DNA of 13,349 bases from contig JAHLMK010000059.1 of NCBI GenBank assembly GCA_019915135.1, positions 1 to 13,349 of the forward strand, in the 5' to 3' direction. A model generated the notes under the pieces. It saw only the letters and a list, made by a program, of their open reading frames with translations. It searched no databases and was not told where the DNA came from. Below, one piece after another: positions 8,153-13,349 of this stretch (position 1 is the first letter of the stretch; the number at the start of each line of letters is the position of its first letter). The position numbers were made by a program, and so were the translations under genes. The DNA comes from Strobilurus pachycystidiatus (taxonomy: Eukaryota; Basidiomycota; Agaricomycetes; Agaricales; Physalacriaceae).

Positions 8153-8501
8153 GCTGTTGTCGGCATACTAGGCGCACGCCTCAGGCGAGGGACCTTCAGC
8201 CGAAGGGACCATACTGCCAAGACATGAGCCGCGTCGCTCGGAGAGGAAGCGCACACATCCGAGACATTGGAGCTGAGGGAAGGATCGTTCTCTATGAAGG
8301 AGTTGTTCCGTTTCCGCCCGCCTCCGCCCGCTCCACTACTCCACAGTACTCGCTACTAGATGAGCCCGGATAGAGGAGTGGTGGGCCATCTCTGATCCAC
8401 ACAGGCGAAGTTCAGGCAAGACCTCGCTTGACAGTATAGGCGAGGAAGACCGATGCTCGCCTGGACAGTTCCGCAAGGAAGAGAGATTACGCAGAGTATT
8501 G

Positions 8502-8509
8502 TATTTAAG
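8502..8509 (+). promoter_or_regulatory. TATA-like box of the LTR promoter
   Basis: TATTTAAG lies about 560 bp before the gag ATG. The stretch from about 8456 to 9061 has no ATG on the + strand, which fits transcription starting shortly after this box. The exact start site cannot be read from the sequence. Confidence 0.4.
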
Positions 8510-8782
8510 GCGACACACTTGTAGTAGTTACTCAGTTAGATATCACCCACTTTCACTCGATACTGCTCACTCTCACTTGGCGAACTCCCTCGCCTCACTC
8601 GATCTCAGGTGACACACTCCGCCTGAGCATCACTTGCCGTTTCCCTTCACTGTAGGCGAACACCTTGCCTACACATTCCGCATCGCGCAGCACGTTTCGC
8701 CTATCCTCGAGCTAGTCTCTCGGATATTGGGGTATCCCCCACGCGTACATATTTCTTGTACAGGACCGTTTAGGCATCTACA

Positions 8783-9061
8783 AGTGGAGCCCACCGCGAG
8801 GGGGCATAATCCACATCTTCGAGCCGCCTAGCTCGAAATCTGGCCAGACGTGCGAAGCGAGCTTCGTCACCACAACGAGACGAGAAAGGCCGATTTCTCA
8901 AAAAGACTCGTGTCACTCGCGACACTGCTGCACCAGTAGCACGACCTTTCCCTCGACCAGCAGAGGACTTGGATCGACTAGCAGATTCATTATCCAACCT
9001 ACAATTATCGCCACTACTCCCATTCCACAACTTCGACTTCACCTTCACACCTCCGCCTACA
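8783..9061 (+). other. Untranslated leader of the retrotransposon
   Basis: This stretch between LTR and gag ATG holds the candidate primer site and no ATG in any frame on the + strand. The gag frame is open through most of it (from 8810) and is rich in Arg and Ser codons, so initiation at a non-AUG codon (for example TTG at 8969) cannot be excluded. I favour the ATG at 9062. Confidence 0.6.
8785..8802 (+). promoter_or_regulatory. Candidate minus-strand primer-binding site
   Basis: TGGAGCCCACCGCGAGGG starts 2 nt after the proposed LTR end. TGG would pair with the CCA end of a tRNA. I could not assign the tRNA. The site lies where LTR retrotransposons keep their primer site, and its position also supports the LTR end at 8782. 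Confidence 0.5.
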
Positions 9062-10492
9062 ATGTCAAAAACTATGCCAGGCAGAGGTAGTAAATCGGCA
9101 CCTGCCTTCACAGGCAATCCAAAAGATGTAGCCGACTACTTGGAGGATGTCAAACGTCTCTGCACGGAGACAGGAAAGAAGAAAGAGGAAGAATGGGTGG
9201 AGTACTCACTCCACTATCTCCCAGCCGACGAACGAGAACTCTGGAAACGCATGGCGGTAGCCAAGAGCTACACAGACCTCGCATCCGGTCTCATTATTCA
9301 GCCTACTTGGAAGCCTTTTGTTGAGGCAGCGCTGGATAAGTACCCTGGTTCGCGCGAAGTAGGGCGCTATGAGCTGTCAGACTTGGAATACCTTGTCAAG
9401 CAGAAGGCGAATACTCCACCACAGGACCTAAAGGTTTTAGGCGACTACACTCGCTCCTTTCAGAGAGTGGGATTTGCGCTAGAAGACGAGGGCATCGCAT
9501 CTGCGGCAGAGCTTTCCCGCCTATACGTCAGGGGCCTTGGAAGTGCTCTACGCGAGAAGGTCAACAGGCGACTCGAGATCAAGTTCCCAGATCACTCGCC
9601 CGCACGACCTCACGCCCTGACAGACCTCATCACACAAGCAGAATTCTGCCTGTCAGGAACGTCCACCTATGTTGCTACCGAAACGTCGGCAAAGGCAACA
9701 GTGAAACTGGAGGGACTAGAGCCAAAGACAATTGCAACAGCTATAGTCGAGGCTCTAGTAGCAGCCAATCTCGCCACAGTCAACACGTTCACGGCTGCGC
9801 AGACATCATCGGGATCCTCGCCTGCGACAGGAGCCAATATGACTCCATTGTATCCACCTAGGAAGAAGAACTCTTGCTTCTGTGGTGGGGTCTGTGCAAA
9901 CTGGAATGTTTGCGACATCCATAAAAATGCTGTGGCTAGTGGTGTTGTCAAACTTGACAATGTCGGCAAAACCGTCATGCGAGACGGCAGTCGGAACTGG
10001 CCTAGGGGCCCTGGCTCACTCTACGAGCGCATCGTCGCCTGGAATGCTGCTAATCCCGGTATCACTCCGCCAGCTGGTACAGGCAACACCTTCCTTGTCG
10101 AGGTAGTACCACCGGGATCAGCAGGCGCCTCACAAATTCCGCAATCTGCTACCTTGATCTCCACGGAGTATACACAAAAGCCGCAGATATGGGATGCCTC
10201 AGTTGAGGCTGCCTATATTACAACTAGGCGAGGGACACAACTTGCCCCACCTATCCCGTACGGCAAGAGAGTAGTGGCCCGCGCGTCTGACCTCCGGAAC
10301 CCAAAAGCAGCTCCACCCTTGCCTTCAACTACCAGCATTCCCAAGGCAGGCAAGGCAGAGACTGCACGGGAAGCGCCTACAACTTCGCGCATCGAGGAGG
10401 TACCTGATGATGATTTGGTACCAATTTCCAAGGCACCTTCAACCACACAGATCAAGGAGGTACCAGAGCCGAAACAAGTATCACAACGCTAG
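9062..10492 (+). CDS. gag: Gag structural protein of the retrotransposon (about 476 aa)
   Basis: The ATG at 9062 is the first one after the LTR promoter region and opens MSKTMPGRGSKSAPAF, typical of Agaricomycete gypsy Gag starts. The frame is open back to 8810, but without an ATG. The N-terminal half is the helical particle-forming domain (WVEYSLHYLPADERELW, then a region rich in aromatic and acidic residues). The middle is an Ala/Thr-rich linker. A Cys cluster CFCGGVCANWNVCDIH (about residues 281-296) sits where a CCHC zinc knuckle is expected but has the spacing C-x1-C-x3-C-x5-C-x2-H. The C terminus repeats an EVP motif (IEEVPDDD, IKEVPEPK) and ends at TAG 10490-10492. The protein would pack element RNA into cytoplasmic particles. 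The protease frame follows with a +1 offset, so a shift at this stop, or a small indel, links the two. Confidence 0.88.
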   Translation: MSKTMPGRGSKSAPAFTGNPKDVADYLEDVKRLCTETGKKKEEEWVEYSLHYLPADERELWKRMAVAKSYTDLASGLIIQPTWKPFVEAALDKYPGSREVGRYELSDLEYLVKQKANTPPQDLKVLGDYTRSFQRVGFALEDEGIASAAELSRLYVRGLGSALREKVNRRLEIKFPDHSPARPHALTDLITQAEFCLSGTSTYVATETSAKATVKLEGLEPKTIATAIVEALVAANLATVNTFTAAQTSSGSSPATGANMTPLYPPRKKNSCFCGGVCANWNVCDIHKNAVASGVVKLDNVGKTVMRDGSRNWPRGPGSLYERIVAWNAANPGITPPAGTGNTFLVEVVPPGSAGASQIPQSATLISTEYTQKPQIWDASVEAAYITTRRGTQLAPPIPYGKRVVARASDLRNPKAAPPLPSTTSIPKAGKAETAREAPTTSRIEEVPDDDLVPISKAPSTTQIKEVPEPKQVSQR

Positions 10493-11324
10493 GAATCCAT
10501 TCTTAGCTTCCCAGAAGAAGGCCGCAGAACCAGAGGAGACCCGACAGTACCGGACGCAGCCGCCTATTGTTCAGGAAGACGGAGAGACCATTAGGAACGT
10601 CCTGCAGCAAATCATGGAAGGCTCAACGACTATCTCCACGAAGGATCTTCTTGTCCTTTCTCCTGAACTCCGCAAAAAGTTTAGAGAGATGGTGTCAAAC
10701 AAACGGGTACCACTAGGCGAGCCTCAGGCAATGGCGGATACCCTTGTGCTCACTGTGATGGAGATCGATGAGACTCCGTCAACCGACACACTCGACGCTT
10801 TCTACTCCTCACTCCAGGATACAGGCGTAGTGGTTGGGGCTCAATCGCTAGCTTTGCGAGCCATAACACCCACAATCAGCCATACTTGTGAGGTGGAAGC
10901 CATCCTAGACGACGGAGCTCAAGTCATTGCAATGTCCGACAGAGTCTGGAAGAAGTTGAAGCTGCCAATGGACAGCACAACACGGATTGCCGTCCAATCA
11001 GCAAACCAAGGCGTCGACCAGTCTCTAGGAATGTGTCGAAACGCTCCTTTCACCATAGGCGGAATGACTGTTTTCCTACAAGTCCACGTTCTGCGGGGTG
11101 TCGCCTACGACATCCTACTGGGTCGCCCATTTGGGGTGTTGACGGAAAGCTTGGTTCAAAACTATATGGATGGGCAGCAGACAATAACACTGCATGATCC
11201 CAACTCGGATTGGGTGGTTACTATTCCTACGCATGCGCGAGGGAATGCCCGCTTTGCGCCTGCACTAGACGCATCGGATATCGGACTTCTGGACACCAAC
11301 ACGCTGAAGGATTCATGGAACTAA
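10491..11324 (+). CDS. Aspartic protease domain of the retrotransposon polyprotein (pro)
   Basis: This frame is +1 relative to gag. The frame-0 ORF is open from about 10400, but the protein-like sequence starts at the gag stop (RNPFLASQKK). A linker (DGETIRNVLQQIMEG, TTISTKDLLVLSPELRKK) is characteristic of the C-terminal Gag part in this lineage. The protease follows: ILDDGAQVIAM carries the catalytic Asp in a D-D-G form instead of D-S/T-G, then FTIGGMTVFLQVHV and DILLGRPFGVL, the usual flap and C-terminal motifs. It ends at TAA 11322-11324. The domain cuts the Gag-Pol polyprotein in the particle. There is no good AUG at its start (the first in-frame one after the shift is at 10613, inside the linker), so translation most likely depends on frameshifting from gag. 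Confidence 0.8.
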   Translation, partial: RNPFLASQKKAAEPEETRQYRTQPPIVQEDGETIRNVLQQIMEGSTTISTKDLLVLSPELRKKFREMVSNKRVPLGEPQAMADTLVLTVMEIDETPSTDTLDAFYSSLQDTGVVVGAQSLALRAITPTISHTCEVEAILDDGAQVIAMSDRVWKKLKLPMDSTTRIAVQSANQGVDQSLGMCRNAPFTIGGMTVFLQVHVLRGVAYDILLGRPFGVLTESLVQNYMDGQQTITLHDPNSDWVVTIPTHARGNARFAPALDASDIGLLDTNTLKDSWN

Positions 11325-13349
11325 TGGAAGACACCACTGACGAACATTTAGCTCTGTTTATTACGGTCACACATGCAACGGATACATCGCCTAGGACACC
11401 TCGACTCGGGAAACCTTTAGAAGAGCCATCACTCTTCAAGGATTCCACAACTATACCCGGATTCTCAATCTCTATCGCAGGCATTTCAGACAGTGCTGTT
11501 AATTCTGCAGTACAGTCTGATCTGCCTACCTCATTCACAACAAAAGCCTTTGTCTTAGCAGCCGCCACATATGGCGCCGAAGACTCATCGGCAGATACTG
11601 CGCCTGTCCCAAAGGCGGTTCCAATCAGTATCCCAGTTCCAATTCCTTCCACTCATTCTGCCCTTGCTTCTATAATCGATCAAAACCCTCACTACGAAGT
11701 CAACCTTGCCCAGGTCATAGGCGAGGTTGATGCCCTGAACCATTCCATTGCCGACGCGAGTACGCCTGTTGATGTTTTTGCGGCTCGGAAATACAAACCG
11801 GTTGCCACAAGGACCAATCCAGTGGCCGGAACACTGCCAGAGTTCTTCCGAGTAGTCCGCGACATCAAAGGCGATCCTCTTGCTGACATGCCACAACTCT
11901 CAATCAACCCTCCGCCATTCACGCCTACGGGACGATACACCGAGGAGTGCAAGAAGATCATAGACGATCTTCATCCTCCGGGATTCCTCTTAGACGAGGA
12001 GCGCGCGTCAGTACACGAGTTGATGATGCTACAAAATCCAGGCTTCGCCTGGAATGAGGAGCAGAAAGGACACTTCCGGGAGGACTTCTTTCCCCCGGTA
12101 CACATGCCTGTCACTGCACACACCCCATGGGCCCACCGGAACATTCCAATTCCGCCAGGACTATACAATGAGATCATTGGCATAGTGCGAGACAAGATTG
12201 CCTCTGGCGCCTACGAGCCATCCAACTCCTCCTACCGGTCTAGATGGTTTACAGTTGTCAAGAAGGATGGCAAATCGCTGCGCATTGTCCACGATCTCCA
12301 ACCCTTGAACAAGGTGACAATCCGCGACAGTGGTATGCTACCTTTTGTGGACACTCTAGCGGAAGCCTTTGCAGGTCGAGCTTGTTATGGGGTGCTCGAT
12401 CTATACGTCGCCTTTGACCAGAGAGGTCTCGCCCCGCCCAGCCGGGACTTCACAACCTTTCAAACTCCCTTAGGCACATTTCGCCTAACGAAGCTACCGA
12501 TGGGCTGGACCAACTCGGTGCCAATTCTGCATGGCGATATAACATATGTGCTGAGGGATGAAATTCCATTGTTCACAATTCCCTTCATGGACGATGCGGG
12601 AGTGCGAGGGCCTGCTACACGCTACGAGAAGCCGGATGGGTCGTACGAGACCATCCCCGGAAACCCTGGCATCAGGCGATTCGTCTGGGAGCATCTACAA
12701 GCCCTGAACCGGATAATACAGCGCATGAAGTACGTTGGCTGTACTTGGTCTGGCAAGAAGGCATACCTCTGCGTACCTGAGGCTATCATTGTGGGTCACA
12801 AGTGCACCTATGATGGCCGGGTGCCTGAGGACTCAAAGGTGGCCAAAATCGAAGCCTGGGGTCCATGCCGAGATCTCACAGATGCGCGAGCATTCCTGGG
12901 CACAGCTGGCCTTATGCGCTCTTTCATCTGGAATTTTGCGGCCATCTCCCGCCCTATTGTCGATTTGACGCGAAAGGACGCACCCTTTGTCTGGGGACCT
13001 CCTCAGCAATATGCCCAGGATATTTTGAAACAGGCGATTGTCAACTCGCCTGCGCTTCGGCCTTTGGACTACACAAGCGACGCTGCAATCATCCTAGCAG
13101 TGGATACCAGTGTCATTGCTGTAGGCTTTGCCATCTTCCAGGAAGATTCAGGCGATACATCAATCCGCTATCCCAACCGTTTTGGTTCGCTACCCTTGAA
13201 CACGAGAGAGTCCAATTACAGCCAGCCTAAGCTGGAGCTGTTTGGCTTATATCGTTCTTTGAAGGCAACGCAGATGTACATCATAGGCGCACGCGAGCTG
13301 GAGGTGGAAGTTGACGCAACAGCAATCCGAGGCATGATCAACAACCCTA
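11324..13349 (+). CDS. pol: Reverse transcriptase-RNase H frame of the retrotransposon, 3'-partial
   Basis: This frame, -1 relative to the protease, is open from 11198 and runs without a stop to the window end (675 codons from 11324). The ATG at 11324 overlaps the protease TAA as TAATG. A second in-frame ATG lies at 11315. Residues 1-195 are a Ser/Pro/Ala-rich linker with no recognised domain. RT motifs follow: YRSRWFTVVKKDG (304-316), RIVHDLQPLN (320-329), VLDLYVAFDQ with catalytic D359, TFQTPLGTFRLTKLPMGW (378-395) and FMDD (421-424) in place of YxDD. RNase H follows with D594 in AVDTS, E638 in PKLELFGL and D664 in VEVDATA. The enzyme copies element RNA into DNA and removes the template RNA. 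Integrase should lie beyond the window. All catalytic acids are present, so this part looks functional. Confidence 0.9.
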   Translation, partial: MEDTTDEHLALFITVTHATDTSPRTPRLGKPLEEPSLFKDSTTIPGFSISIAGISDSAVNSAVQSDLPTSFTTKAFVLAAATYGAEDSSADTAPVPKAVPISIPVPIPSTHSALASIIDQNPHYEVNLAQVIGEVDALNHSIADASTPVDVFAARKYKPVATRTNPVAGTLPEFFRVVRDIKGDPLADMPQLSINPPPFTPTGRYTEECKKIIDDLHPPGFLLDEERASVHELMMLQNPGFAWNEEQKGHFREDFFPPVHMPVTAHTPWAHRNIPIPPGLYNEIIGIVRDKIASGAYEPSNSSYRSRWFTVVKKDGKSLRIVHDLQPLNKVTIRDSGMLPFVDTLAEAFAGRACYGVLDLYVAFDQRGLAPPSRDFTTFQTPLGTFRLTKLPMGWTNSVPILHGDITYVLRDEIPLFTIPFMDDAGVRGPATRYEKPDGSYETIPGNPGIRRFVWEHLQALNRIIQRMKYVGCTWSGKKAYLCVPEAIIVGHKCTYDGRVPEDSKVAKIEAWGPCRDLTDARAFLGTAGLMRSFIWNFAAISRPIVDLTRKDAPFVWGPPQQYAQDILKQAIVNSPALRPLDYTSDAAIILAVDTSVIAVGFAIFQEDSGDTSIRYPNRFGSLPLNTRESNYSQPKLELFGLYRSLKATQMYIIGARELEVEVDATAIRGMINNP

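Larger units (their letters stand above)
8118..8782 (+). repeat. 5' LTR of the retrotransposon
   Basis: It starts TGTACAGACT precisely where similarity to the 1378-bp repeat ends. The proposed end is ATCTACA at 8782, giving TGTA..TACA termini, with the candidate primer site 2 nt later. An alternative end is TGTACA at 8762, but no TGG follows that one closely. The 3' LTR is outside the window, so the right border is inferred. The LTR holds a near-palindrome at its left end, a TATA-like box near 8502 and eight AGGCGA/TCGCCT hexamers. Confidence 0.75.
8118..13349 (+). mobile_element. Ty3/gypsy-type LTR retrotransposon, 3' part beyond window
   Basis: The order is 5' LTR, candidate primer-binding site, AUG-free leader, Gag, aspartic protease, RT, RNase H. 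This order and the RT motifs place it in Ty3/gypsy (Metaviridae-like) elements. The style matches the Agaricomycete lineage with RSRWFTV, VHDLQPLN, LDLYVAFDQR and FMDD. Integrase and the 3' LTR would lie beyond 13349. The RT-RNase H frame is free of stops for over 2 kb, so the element is young or still active. Three reading frames are used, with a +1 step after gag and an overlapping UAAUG before RT. It inserted into copy C of the 1378-bp repeat, right after AGACAAC. Confidence 0.93.

Noticed and set aside
8118..8762. LTR ending at TGTACA (8762)
   Set aside because: The 6-bp termini are attractive, but TGTACA is itself a palindrome and no TGG primer site follows closely. The end at 8782 has TACA and a TGG site 2 nt later.
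11198..11324. -1 programmed slippage between protease and RT
   Set aside because: The overlap has no clear X-XXY-YYZ heptamer. The UAAUG overlap or an indel is a simpler explanation.

Overview
This window looks like nuclear DNA from a basidiomycete fungus, most likely an Agaricomycete. Both cellular-type genes have several very short introns (47 to 56 bp) with GT..AG ends and CTRAY-like branch sites. The left gene matches the DUF6589 family that is abundant in Agaricomycetes, and the retroelement on the right has the Gag, protease and RT sequence style of Agaricomycete Ty3/gypsy elements. No bacterial features, tRNA, rRNA or CRISPR are visible.

Left part (1-4595): two convergent multi-exon genes. 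On the + strand is the 3' portion (at least 619 codons, 4 exons) of a DUF6589-like protein whose 5' end lies outside the window. On the - strand is a complete 5-exon gene for a RecQ-like SF2 helicase of about 794 aa. Splicing the last intron attaches a C-terminal bromodomain to it. The two stop codons abut exactly (2006-2008 and 2011-2009), so the mature 3' ends must overlap. The helicase has Asn in place of the first Asp of the DExH box.

Middle (4596-8117): a gene-poor stretch with a 16-bp inverted repeat, then a tandem array of a 1378-bp unit (two full copies and 176 bp of a third). Each unit contains about 3.9 copies of a 120-bp repeat. The copies are nearly identical; I found one base difference in the regions I compared. 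No convincing gene is present here.

Right part (8118 to the window end): a Ty3/gypsy-type LTR retrotransposon inserted inside the third copy of the 1378-bp unit. Its 5' LTR begins exactly where the repeat similarity stops. It is followed by a candidate primer-binding site, an AUG-free leader, gag, an aspartic protease frame, and an RT-RNase H frame that runs off the window. Gag to protease needs a +1 shift at a CGC UAG G site. The protease stop and the RT-frame start overlap as UAAUG, suggesting reinitiation. The element also carries a strongly over-represented hexamer, AGGCGA/TCGCCT (about 24 by eye), densest in the LTR.

The best candidates for something undescribed are the tail-to-tail DUF6589 / RecQ-bromodomain pair, which could be a mobile or chromatin-linked module, and the three-frame expression layout and dispersed hexamer of the retroelement. 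All counts and alignments were made by eye.
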